A stretch of DNA of 64,000 nt, from positions 1-64,000 of the forward strand of contig NZ_BSDI01000036.1 of assembly GCF_027923225.1 (NCBI RefSeq). Direction: 5' to 3'. The position numbers were made by a program, and so were the translations under genes. This DNA comes from Phytohabitans aurantiacus. GTDB taxonomy: Bacteria; Actinomycetota; Actinomycetes; Mycobacteriales; Micromonosporaceae. Numbering within the stretch: the stretch's first letter is position 1; every line of letters begins with the position of its first letter. This document shows, in pieces, positions 56,382 to 64,000 of this stretch. The notes below the pieces were generated by a model. That model worked only from the letters and a program-made list of their open reading frames with translations, did no database searches and was not told where the DNA came from.

Positions 56382-59102
56382 ATGCCCCACATCCCCCGCC
56401 GCAGCCTCCTCGTCGGCGCGGCCCTCGCCGGCGCGGCCAGCCAACTGCCCCTCCCGGCTCGGCCCGCGACAGCAAGCCCTCCCAGGAATGCCCGCGTGCT
56501 CGACGAGGGCGTGCCGCTGCGCTGGCTGGAGGGCGGCGCACCCCAGGCCCTCGTCGGCGCCACCTGGGGCGTGCCGTGGCCGCGCGGCGCGCTCACGCGC
56601 GACCAGCAACTGTCCCTTACCGCCGCCGACGGCGCCGCAGTGCCCGTGCAGTCCTGGCCCATCGGGTACTGGCCGGACGGCACCGTCAAGTGGACGGCCC
56701 ACGCCATCGGCACCGAGGCGCCCACCGCCGAGCAGTACACGCTGCGGCCCGGCACCGCCGCCGCCCCCGCGACCCCGCTGCGCGTCACCGAGACCGGCAA
56801 GGAGGTCACGGTCGACACCGGCGTCATCCGCTGCGCCGTCGCCAAGCGCGGCCGCGTGCTGGTGCCGTCGATCACGCGCGGCGACCGCGTGGTCGCCACC
56901 GGCGGCAAGCTGGTGTGCGTGCGGGCGGACACCGCCGACGACGCCACCGTGGTGCGGAAAGAGCGGTTCACGTCCGAGATCCACAAGGTCACTGTCGAGC
57001 AGCGCGGCCCGGTCCGCGCCGTCGTGCGCGTGGAGGGCAAGCACCGCGCCGACCGCGGCACCCGCGCCTGGCTGCCCTTCACCATCCGCCTTTACCTGTA
57101 CGCGGGCAGCGACGGCATCCGCATGGTGCACACGTTCGTGTTCGACGGCAACGAGAAGCGGGACTTCATCACCGGCCTGGGCGTCCGGTTCCAGGTGCCG
57201 ATGAGCGACCTGCCGCACGACCGTCACATCCGCTTCGCGGGCGACGACGACGGCGTGCTCGGTGAGGCGGTCCGCGGCATCACCGGCCTGCGCCGCGATC
57301 CCGGTGCGGCGGTACGCCAGGCGCAGATCGCCGGCCAGCGCCTGCCGGATCCGTCCACATGGGACCTCCGGGTGACCAACCGGCTGCCGCTCATCCCGAT
57401 GTGGGGCGACTACAGCCTGCGCCAGCTCGCCGACGGTTGCTTCGACATCCGCAAGCGCACCACTGCCGGGCACGGCTGGATCCAGGTCGACACCGGGCGC
57501 CGCGCGGGCGGCCTCGGATACGTCGGCGGCGTCTCCGGCGGGCTCGCGTTCGGCATGAAGGACTTCTGGCAGCTCCACCCGACGCAGCTCGACATCCGCG
57601 GGGCGGCCACCGACAACGCCGAGGTCACCGCCTGGTTGTGGTCACCCGACGCCACCCCGATGGACCTGCGCTTCTACCACGACGGCATGGGCCAGGACAC
57701 GTACCCGGAGCAGCTCGAGGGCCTGGAGATCACGTACGAGGACTACGAGCCCGGCTTCGGCACCCCGTACGGCGTCGCGCGCACCACCGAGCTGTCGTTC
57801 TGGGCCCTCGCCAGCACCCCGTCGGCCGCGCGGTTCGCCCAGCTCGCCGCCGCGGTGCGCACCCCGCCGCTGGTGGTCGCCCCGCCGGCCGCGCTGCACG
57901 CCGCCGGCGTCTTCGGCGACTGGAGCCCGGTCGACCGCGGCACCCCGGCCAAGCGCGAGATCGAGGACCGGCTCGACTTCCTCGTCGACCACCACCGCCA
58001 GCAGGTCGAGCAGCGCTCCTGGTACGGGTTCTGGAACTACGGCGACATCATGCACAGCTACGACCCGGACCGGCACGTGTGGCGGTACGACGTCGGCGGG
58101 TACGCGTGGGCGAACTCGGAGCTCTCCCCGGACCTGTGGCTGTGGTACCAGTTCCTGCGCTCCGGCCGCGCCGACGTGTTCCGCTTCGCCGAGGCCATGA
58201 CCCGGCACACCGGCGAGGTCGACGTCTACCACCTCGGCCAGTGGAGCGACCTCGGCACCCGCCACGGCGTGCTGCACTGGGCCGACAGCGCCAAGCAGCT
58301 GCGCATCAGCCAGGCGGCGTACCGGCGGTTCTACTACTTCCTCACCGCCGACGAGCGCACCGGCGACCTGATGCGCGATCTCGTCGACTCCGACCGCACC
58401 TTCCTGGTCCTCGACCCGATCCGCAAGATCCGCACCGAGCCGTACGAGCCGGACCCGCACGCGCTGTCCATCGGCACCGGCACCGACTGGAGCGGCCTCG
58501 CCGCGGCCTGGCTCACCGAGTGGGAACGCGGCGGAAATCCGATCGCCCGCACGAAGCTGCTCAACACCGCGCGCACCATCGCCGCCATGCCCAACGGCTT
58601 CATCCAGGGCAGCGGCCTCTACGACCTGGACACCGGCGAGTTCGCGCCCGCGGCGCCGGCGGTGTCGGTCGGGTCGCTCGGCGCGGTGTTCGGCCTCGTC
58701 GAGATGTGCAGCGAGCTGATCGACCTGATCGACATGCCCGACTTCACCGACGCCTGGCTGCAGTACTGCCGGCTCTACAACGGCACCGCCGCCGAGCAGA
58801 TCGCCGAGACCGGCTCCTCGTTCGGCAACCTCAACCTCCGCCAGGCCCACTCGCGGCTCACCGCGTACGCCGCCGCGAAGACGGGCAACGCGACCCTGGC
58901 GGCGCGGGCGTGGCAGGAGTTCTACACCGGTCACGCCGGCTATCCGCGCAACCTGAACTGGCGGGCCACGCGCGTCGAGGGGCCCGCCGTGCTCAAGCCG
59001 GTCGACGAGGCCAGCTTCGTGTCCACCAACGCCAGCGCACAGTACGGCCTGGCGGCGATCCAGTGCCTCGCGCTGGTCGGAGACCACTTGGGACAGTCAT
59101 GA
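56382..59102 (+). CDS. Tat-exported exo-rhamnogalacturonan lyase family protein (PL26/YetA-like), copy 2
   Basis: A 906-residue secreted lyase, paralogue of the protein at 676-3393. N-terminal PHIPRRSLLVGAALAG is a Tat-type signal. Shared conserved blocks: RWLEGGAPQALVGATWGVPW, FYHDGMGQDTYPEQLEG, WYGFWNYGDIMHSYD and LDPIRKIRTEPYEPDPHAL. ATG 56382 follows GGAG; the frame is open upstream to 56313 but that part carries promoter-like DNA. The stop overlaps the PL11 ATG (ATGA), coupling the exo- and endo-acting enzymes. Confidence 0.75.
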   Translation: MPHIPRRSLLVGAALAGAASQLPLPARPATASPPRNARVLDEGVPLRWLEGGAPQALVGATWGVPWPRGALTRDQQLSLTAADGAAVPVQSWPIGYWPDGTVKWTAHAIGTEAPTAEQYTLRPGTAAAPATPLRVTETGKEVTVDTGVIRCAVAKRGRVLVPSITRGDRVVATGGKLVCVRADTADDATVVRKERFTSEIHKVTVEQRGPVRAVVRVEGKHRADRGTRAWLPFTIRLYLYAGSDGIRMVHTFVFDGNEKRDFITGLGVRFQVPMSDLPHDRHIRFAGDDDGVLGEAVRGITGLRRDPGAAVRQAQIAGQRLPDPSTWDLRVTNRLPLIPMWGDYSLRQLADGCFDIRKRTTAGHGWIQVDTGRRAGGLGYVGGVSGGLAFGMKDFWQLHPTQLDIRGAATDNAEVTAWLWSPDATPMDLRFYHDGMGQDTYPEQLEGLEITYEDYEPGFGTPYGVARTTELSFWALASTPSAARFAQLAAAVRTPPLVVAPPAALHAAGVFGDWSPVDRGTPAKREIEDRLDFLVDHHRQQVEQRSWYGFWNYGDIMHSYDPDRHVWRYDVGGYAWANSELSPDLWLWYQFLRSGRADVFRFAEAMTRHTGEVDVYHLGQWSDLGTRHGVLHWADSAKQLRISQAAYRRFYYFLTADERTGDLMRDLVDSDRTFLVLDPIRKIRTEPYEPDPHALSIGTGTDWSGLAAAWLTEWERGGNPIARTKLLNTARTIAAMPNGFIQGSGLYDLDTGEFAPAAPAVSVGSLGAVFGLVEMCSELIDLIDMPDFTDAWLQYCRLYNGTAAEQIAETGSSFGNLNLRQAHSRLTAYAAAKTGNATLAARAWQEFYTGHAGYPRNLNWRATRVEGPAVLKPVDEASFVSTNASAQYGLAAIQCLALVGDHLGQS

Positions 59103-61321
59103 AACGACTCGTAACGGTCGCGTCAGCCGTGACCCTCCTGACGGGCGCGGGAGTCTTCGTCGCCCTGAACGCCTCCGCCGCCACCACCCGGTACGAGGCG
59201 GAGAACGCGCCGGCCACCTGCCAGGGTGCGATCGCTTCCAACCACTCCGGGTACTCCGGCAGCGGCTTCTGTGACAGCAGCGCCGCCGTCGGCGCGGCCG
59301 TCCAGTTCACCGTCAATGCCTCGACCACCGGATCGGCCACAGTGGACATCCGGTACACGAACGGCAGCGGCGCCGGCCGACCGGCCGATGTGAGCGTCAA
59401 CGGCGGCGTGGCGCAGTCGGGGTTCGCGTTCGACGCCACCGGCGCCTGGAACGCCTGGGCGACCCGCTCGCTGACCGTACAGCTCAACGCCGGCAACAAC
59501 ACCATCCGGCTCGCCGCCACCACCGCGAGCGGGCTCGCCAACATCGACTACATCGACGTCACCACCGGCGGCGGCACCAACCCGACCACCGGACGGGTGA
59601 TGGAGAACCTCGGCCGGGGCGTCGTGGCGGTGCGCGGCGGCACCAGCAGCGTCCTGGTCTCGTGGCGCCTGCTGGGGCTGGACCCGGACGGCATCGGCTT
59701 CAACGTGTACCGGTCGGCTGCCGGCGGCGCGGCGGTCAAGCTCAACGCGTCGGTCCTGACCGGCGGCACGAACTATGTGGACACCTCGGCCAACCTGGCG
59801 CAGGCCAACAGCTACCACGTCCGGCCGGTGGTCGGCGGCGTGGAGCAGGCCGCGAGTGGCGCGTTCACGCTGACCGCCAACCACGCCACCGAGCCCGTGG
59901 TGCGGGTGCCGATCCGCGGCGGCGGGGCGGTCAAGTTCGTCTGGGTCGGCGACCTCGACGGCGACGGCGAGTACGACTACGTACTGGACCGCCAGACCTC
60001 GCCACAGACCATCGAGGCGTACCGGAGCAACGGACAGTTCCTCTGGTCGGTCAACATGGGCCCCAACAGCACCAACCAGGACAACATCGAGGGCAGCTCG
60101 TCCACCGTCAACGTCGGCCACAACGACGGCGTCACCGTGTACGACCTCGACAACGACGGGCGCGCCGAGGTCGCGGTGCGGATCGCCAACGGCGTCGTCT
60201 TCGGCAACGGCGTCACCTTCAACGGCCTGAGCGACAACACCCGCCAGGCCGTCGCCATCCTCGACGGCATGACCGGCGCGGCACGCGCCACCGCCGCCGT
60301 GCCAACCGACTACCTCTCAGACGGCCCGATGTACGCCCGCTTCGGCGTCGGCCACCTCGACGGCGTCAACCCCAGCCTGATCGCCTACATGAAGAACCGG
60401 ATCGGCTCCGGCGCCTTCAACCTCATGTACACCGCCTGGCGGTTCACCGGCACGGCCCTGAACATGCAGTGGAAGTTCCTGCGCGGCAACCAGAACCTGC
60501 CCGACGGCCACAACACCCGCATCATCGACGTCGACGGCGACGGCCGCGACGAGATCGCCGAGATCGGGTTCGTCCTCAACGGCAACGGGACGCTTCGGTA
60601 TTCGCTGGCGCCGCGCGGCATCATCCACGGCGACCGCTTCCACATCACGAAGATCGACCCCAACCGGCCAGGACTACAGGGATACGGCGTACAGCAGGAC
60701 AACCCCAGCGGGCTGCGCGACTACTACTACGACGCGGCCACCGGCAACATGATCTGGCAGCACGTCGAAGCCGGCACCGCCGACGTCGGCCGCGGCATGG
60801 TCGGCGACGTCGACCCCCGCTACCCCGGCATGGAGGTCTGGGCCTTCTCCGGCCTCTACAACGCATCCACCAACCAGCTCACCCAGTCCAACACCACGCT
60901 GCAGCCGTGGCCGCAGACCGGCCTGTTCTGGGACGGCGACACCACCATCGAACTGCTCAACGACGGCAAAATCGAGAAGTGGAACCCGAACGCCCCGACC
61001 GGCACCAGCAGCGTGCCGCGGCTGGTCAGCACCTGGAACTACGGCGCGGTCGACGCCAGCCAGAACGTACAGCCCACCTTCCACGGCGACATCCTCGGCG
61101 ACTGGCGCGAAGAGGCCGTCTACACCAACGCCAGCTTCAACGAGCTGATCATCTTCACGACCAACCAGCCGTCCAACACCCGGCTGTACACGCTCGCCCA
61201 CAATCCCGCCTACCGCAACGCGATGACGCTCAAGGGGTACATGCAGTCGCACCACGTCGACTACTTCCTGGGCTCCGGCATGTCGACGCCCCCGCGACCG
61301 GCCATCACCTACGCCCCTTGA
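59099..61321 (+). CDS. Rhamnogalacturonan endolyase, PL11, with N-terminal CBM35
   Basis: A 740-residue secreted polysaccharide lyase that cleaves the rhamnogalacturonan I backbone by beta-elimination. Signal peptide about 1-28; CBM35-type module about 29-160 (TRYEAENAPATCQGAIASNH to NIDYIDVTT); then the PL11 fibronectin-like and eight-bladed propeller part with repeated Asp-rich calcium loops (DLDGDGEYDY, DLDNDGRAEV, DVDGDGRDEI) and GDILGDWREEA. ATG 59099 overlaps the PL26 stop. It releases oligosaccharides for the PL26 exo-enzymes. Confidence 0.92.
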   Translation: MKRLVTVASAVTLLTGAGVFVALNASAATTRYEAENAPATCQGAIASNHSGYSGSGFCDSSAAVGAAVQFTVNASTTGSATVDIRYTNGSGAGRPADVSVNGGVAQSGFAFDATGAWNAWATRSLTVQLNAGNNTIRLAATTASGLANIDYIDVTTGGGTNPTTGRVMENLGRGVVAVRGGTSSVLVSWRLLGLDPDGIGFNVYRSAAGGAAVKLNASVLTGGTNYVDTSANLAQANSYHVRPVVGGVEQAASGAFTLTANHATEPVVRVPIRGGGAVKFVWVGDLDGDGEYDYVLDRQTSPQTIEAYRSNGQFLWSVNMGPNSTNQDNIEGSSSTVNVGHNDGVTVYDLDNDGRAEVAVRIANGVVFGNGVTFNGLSDNTRQAVAILDGMTGAARATAAVPTDYLSDGPMYARFGVGHLDGVNPSLIAYMKNRIGSGAFNLMYTAWRFTGTALNMQWKFLRGNQNLPDGHNTRIIDVDGDGRDEIAEIGFVLNGNGTLRYSLAPRGIIHGDRFHITKIDPNRPGLQGYGVQQDNPSGLRDYYYDAATGNMIWQHVEAGTADVGRGMVGDVDPRYPGMEVWAFSGLYNASTNQLTQSNTTLQPWPQTGLFWDGDTTIELLNDGKIEKWNPNAPTGTSSVPRLVSTWNYGAVDASQNVQPTFHGDILGDWREEAVYTNASFNELIIFTTNQPSNTRLYTLAHNPAYRNAMTLKGYMQSHHVDYFLGSGMSTPPRPAITYAP

Positions 61322-61329
61322 GATGAGGG

Positions 61330-61378
61330 CCGGCGGGGCGGCCGCGTCACAGCCTTTGTGACCGCGCCGCCCCGCCGG
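61330..61378. terminator. Bidirectional hairpin terminator
   Basis: A stem of about 21 bp (CCGGCGGGGCGG-CGCGTCAC and its near complement) with loop AGCCTTT lies 9 bases after the PL11 stop and overlaps the last codons of the convergent gene at 61347. Confidence 0.7.
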
Positions 61379-62684
61379 TCGCGACGGCTCGCACCTCGGT
61401 GGCGGTATCGGGCAGCAGCGCCGCGTCACTGCCGGCCTCGACCCACGCGCCGCCGCCGGACGTGCGGTAGGACAGCGCCGAGCCGTACGCCGCCACGATC
61501 CAGCCCTGCCCGTCCGGCAGCCGCACCCGCACCGGCACCGGTGCGTCCCGATCGGCGCTGCCACCCGGGATCACCGCGTCGACCGCTCCCGTCGCGTCGA
61601 GCACTACAGCGAACACGAACGCCGGTCCGGGATCCTGGTAGACCTCGCTGAGCAACGCGGTCCGCCCGTCGGGCAGGCCGGCGACCACCTCCCACCGGCC
61701 CGCTCCGCTGATCCCGGGGAGCGGGTCCAGATAGCCGGCTTCTCCGGCCGCTTGCAGCAGGATGCCGGCGCCGTCGCTGACCTGCGTGGGTCGCCCTGCC
61801 CGGGTCGGCCCGTCGGCGCTCCGATCCTCCCAGGGCAGGCCGCTTCCGGGAACCACGGTCACGGTCCTACCGTCGTTCTTGGCCTCCAGCCGTTGGACGT
61901 AGTCGCTGGCCCGCCGCACCGGACGCAGGCCGGTCGCGTCGCGTTCGTCGGGAGCCGGGAGCGCCTGCCGCGCGAGAACGCGGACGTTGTCGGGGTCGCC
62001 CCGCACTGGTACCTCAGCCAGTGCCACACCGTCCACAGTGCTCATCCTGCGCCAGTCGCGGGTGAGTTTGCCGTCGTCTCCCGCCACGGGTGCCATGGAA
62101 ACAAAGAGCGGCACGCCCGTGTCGACCGCGAGCAGCGTGCGATCCTCGGGCCCGAAGGCGTACACCCATGACACGCCGTGCGCCGCGGACTCCTCGCCGA
62201 CGAGCAAGAACCGCTTGCTCACCGGGTCCGTCGCCACGAGTCCCGACATGAGCCCCTCGTCGCCGCCCGCTCCCGCCTGGGCCACCACGGCCGCCGGTCC
62301 CGCCGGGGTCGTGCCGGCCCAGTAGACGTGTGGCTCGCCGCGCAGCGCCGCCACCATGGCGTCGCCGCTCTCCGTGTCGCGCAGGCCCTCCCGCCAGGCC
62401 TGCACCGCCCGCGAGATCACTCCTGAGTCTTCGGCCAGGTCACCGCTGGTGGGCTGGAAGAGGTGGCTGGCCACGGTGACCGTCTCGCTGGCCGCGTCGT
62501 GCCACGCCACCGTGGCGCCGCCGCCGGCCATCACGATGGCCACCGCGAGGGCGATGCCGCGCGCACGGGCGCGCCGCACCCGGCGGCGCCCGCCGCGAAC
62601 GACACGGTCGGTGAAGTCCGGCGCGACGCGGAGACGGTCGGTCGCGTCCCACATCGCGCGGTTGACCCGCTCAGTGTCCATCAT
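61347..62684 (-). CDS. Membrane-anchored protein, probable partner of the SigE-family sigma factor
   Basis: A 445-residue protein: short cytoplasmic N-terminus (MWDATDRLRVAPDFTDRVVRGGRRRVRRARARG), one membrane helix (about 42-60), and a large extracytoplasmic region of unknown fold with few Cys. The ATG pair at 62684/62681 lies 2 bases from the sigma stop, the usual layout for SigE-family sigma factors and a membrane regulator. No known anti-sigma motif, so the role is positional inference. Confidence 0.6.
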   Translation of the reverse strand: MMDTERVNRAMWDATDRLRVAPDFTDRVVRGGRRRVRRARARGIALAVAIVMAGGGATVAWHDAASETVTVASHLFQPTSGDLAEDSGVISRAVQAWREGLRDTESGDAMVAALRGEPHVYWAGTTPAGPAAVVAQAGAGGDEGLMSGLVATDPVSKRFLLVGEESAAHGVSWVYAFGPEDRTLLAVDTGVPLFVSMAPVAGDDGKLTRDWRRMSTVDGVALAEVPVRGDPDNVRVLARQALPAPDERDATGLRPVRRASDYVQRLEAKNDGRTVTVVPGSGLPWEDRSADGPTRAGRPTQVSDGAGILLQAAGEAGYLDPLPGISGAGRWEVVAGLPDGRTALLSEVYQDPGPAFVFAVVLDATGAVDAVIPGGSADRDAPVPVRVRLPDGQGWIVAAYGSALSYRTSGGGAWVEAGSDAALLPDTATEVRAVATGGAARSQRL

Positions 62685-62686
62685 GG

Positions 62687-63214
62687 TCAGTTCCCCCGTA
62701 CCGCGGTCGCCAGGATATTGGGAAACGTGCCGTCCTGTTCGGGAAGCCACTGGCGCAGGCGGGCCAGCCCGCGCGACGTCTGGCTCTTGACGGTGCCGAC
62801 TCCGCAGCCGAGCGCCGCCGCGGTCTGCGCCTCGGAAAGGTCGTGGAAGAACCGGAGGACCAGTACCGCCCGGGTGCGCGGCGGGAGCGCCGCCAAGGCC
62901 CGTACCACCAGGTCCCGGTCGGTCACCTCGCCTTCCGGTCCGGCGATCCCGCGGGGCCCGGCCAACTCCAGCGGCGCCTCCGCGACCCGGCGGCTCTTGC
63001 GCCGCCAGCGGTTGGCGGCCGCGTTGGCGAGCGCCGCCCGCGCGTACCCCTCCGGGTCGCCGCTGATCCGCCGCCACTTCGGGTACATGCGTTCGAGCAC
63101 GTCCTGGAGGAGGTCCTCGGCCGCGCCCGGGTCACCCCCGCAGAGAAGATACGCGCTGCGTAACAGGCCCGCTGACCGGGCACGCACGAACTCCTCGAAC
63201 CCGCCGTCGTCCAC
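62687..63214 (-). CDS. SigE-family ECF RNA polymerase sigma factor
   Basis: A 175-residue sigma factor. Region 2: FEEFVRARSAGLLRSAYLLCGGDPGAAEDLLQDVLERMYPKW; region 4: LVVRALAALPPRTRAVLVLRFFHDLSEAQTAAALGCGVGTVKSQTSRGLARL. Both match the actinobacterial SigE-like subfamily. GTG 63214 is preceded by GAGGGGG at good spacing; longer frames reach the neighbouring gene. Targets unknown; it is coupled to the membrane gene downstream. Confidence 0.9.
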   Translation of the reverse strand: MDDGGFEEFVRARSAGLLRSAYLLCGGDPGAAEDLLQDVLERMYPKWRRISGDPEGYARAALANAAANRWRRKSRRVAEAPLELAGPRGIAGPEGEVTDRDLVVRALAALPPRTRAVLVLRFFHDLSEAQTAAALGCGVGTVKSQTSRGLARLRQWLPEQDGTFPNILATAVRGN

Positions 63215-63267
63215 GACCACCCCCTCGTCTACCCGATAGAGACACCATCGGATGCGGAAAGGTTGCG

Positions 63268-64000
63268 TCATCCCCGCACACTGACCGTGCACACCGCCAC
63301 CCCCTCAACGACGACGCGGTGGATCGGCCGGTAGGTGACCGCCGGTGGCGCCGGATGGAAGCTGTACACCCAGAACGTCGGCGCCGCCTCCGCCTCCGTG
63401 CGGACGACCGGCAGCACCGCCACCCCGTTGTGCGGCAGCAGGCCACCGACCGTCGGGCGAGCCTCGGTGGTGTGGTCCCGGTAGTGCCGCGCCAGCCACC
63501 GGGCGGCCGGCGTCTCGCATGACCGCCAGTAGTCACTCTCGTACCGCGCGTGCGCACCGCGGAACCCACCGACGAGCGGGCTGAAGTAGGCGTACTCGTA
63601 CGGGTACAGCCGGGCGTCGGCGACCGCCACCTCGGCGTGCCCGGCCACCAGCACCACGGCGACAGCCACGGCCACCGCCGTCCTACGCCGCCAGAGCCGC
63701 ACCGTCGCGGCCACGGCCAGCAGGATCATTCCGGGCACCGCGAACAGGAAGTGTCGCAGTCCATTGTAGAGGGTGGCGTGAGTGACCACCAGCGCGACGA
63801 CCGGCACGACGAGCAGCGCCCCGGCGAGCAGCTCGGCGACCGGCCACCGGCGGCGGGCGACGTCGGCCACGACGAACCCGAGGCCCACCAGCGCGAGCGC
63901 CAAGGCGACCGGTGGCGAGCCGATGACCAGCCACTGTGGAGTGTACTGCCATGGCAGGTCCATCCCCCGCACCATGACACCGTCGAAGAGCACCTCGCCG
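63268..64000 (-). CDS. Polytopic membrane protein, GT39/PMT-like mannosyltransferase C-terminus (partial)
   Basis: The last 243 residues of a larger protein whose start lies beyond the right edge. At least three membrane helices (PPVALALALVGLGFVVADV, LLAGALLVVPVVALVVTHATLY, TAVAVAVAVVLVAGHAEVAV) precede an extracytoplasmic tail. NGLRHFLFAVPG and YPYEYAYFSPLVGGFRGAHARYESDYW are typical of actinobacterial GT39-like (dolichyl-phosphate-mannose) glycosyltransferases. Catalytic motifs would be in the missing part. Confidence 0.6.
   Translation of the reverse strand, partial: GEVLFDGVMVRGMDLPWQYTPQWLVIGSPPVALALALVGLGFVVADVARRRWPVAELLAGALLVVPVVALVVTHATLYNGLRHFLFAVPGMILLAVAATVRLWRRRTAVAVAVAVVLVAGHAEVAVADARLYPYEYAYFSPLVGGFRGAHARYESDYWRSCETPAARWLARHYRDHTTEARPTVGGLLPHNGVAVLPVVRTEAEAAPTFWVYSFHPAPPAVTYRPIHRVVVEGVAVCTVSVRG

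Noticed and set aside
57359..59098. In-frame upstream extension of the PL11 gene
   Set aside because: It overlaps the PL26 gene in another frame; ATG 59099 begins a proper signal peptide.
1..64000. tRNA, rRNA, riboswitch or phage genes
   Set aside because: None recognised on either strand by reading; a covariance search could still find a small RNA.

Overview
The window is very GC-rich chromosomal DNA with many GTG starts, four-base ATGA/GTGA gene overlaps, Tat signals, CBM2/CBM35 enzymes and many LacI/MarR/TetR/LysR/DeoR regulators. This points to a soil or plant-associated actinomycete, most likely of the Micromonosporaceae type; the genus cannot be fixed from the sequence alone. I see no rRNA or tRNA gene, prophage, transposase or CRISPR array.

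Layout. 1-3393: rhamnogalacturonan acetylesterase (cut by the window edge) and a Tat-exported exo-rhamnogalacturonan lyase. 3551-16664: housekeeping and accessory genes (quinone oxidoreductase, sirtuin, lipoprotein hydrolase, M1 peptidase, MarR-MFS pair, SGNH esterase, SDR, a/b-hydrolase, DHDPS-like aldolase with a divergent LysR) and two broken TetR genes. 17543-21666: LacI regulator, GH5-CBM2 mannanase, S33 peptidase. 22379-29908: hypothetical membrane proteins, a transmembrane Hsp70-like protein divergent from an ECF sigma/membrane-regulator pair, a two-component system and a PNPOx-like protein. 30828-35563: three GNAT acetyltransferases, a secreted SURNod19/PHM-like protein and a DedA-PAP2 fusion. 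35707-49999: a sugar locus with DeoR, GH2, GH76, GH38, GH4, PfkB kinase, a three-gene ABC importer without ATPase, and a phosphodiesterase. 50269-52658: DsbA-VKOR pair and a Tat-exported Cys-rich triple-repeat protein. 52873-61321: YciI, LacI, DUF2264, second exo-rhamnogalacturonan lyase and PL11 endolyase. 61347-64000: sigma factor with its membrane partner and the C-terminus of a GT39-type membrane protein.

Two polysaccharide programmes dominate. One is secreted attack on the rhamnogalacturonan I backbone of pectin (PL11, two PL26 paralogues, acetylesterase, DUF2264), with a LacI regulator beside one locus. The other is import and cytoplasmic digestion of manno/galacto-oligosaccharides: none of GH2, GH76, GH38 or GH4 has a signal peptide, and they sit with an ABC importer and a sugar kinase.

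The most unusual feature is intergenic. A composite repeat family (called R1 here) built on GATCAAGGGCGAAYGCACG fills six intergenic regions as hairpins, half-sites and 93-bp tandem arrays, with an associated module of about 85 bp (R1b). It is always next to a gene 3' end and never in a divergent promoter region. A second palindrome family (R2) and a 69-bp family (R3, three copies in the same orientation after gene 3' ends) add to this. One copy of R1 supplies the C-terminal codons and stop of the DedA-PAP2 gene.
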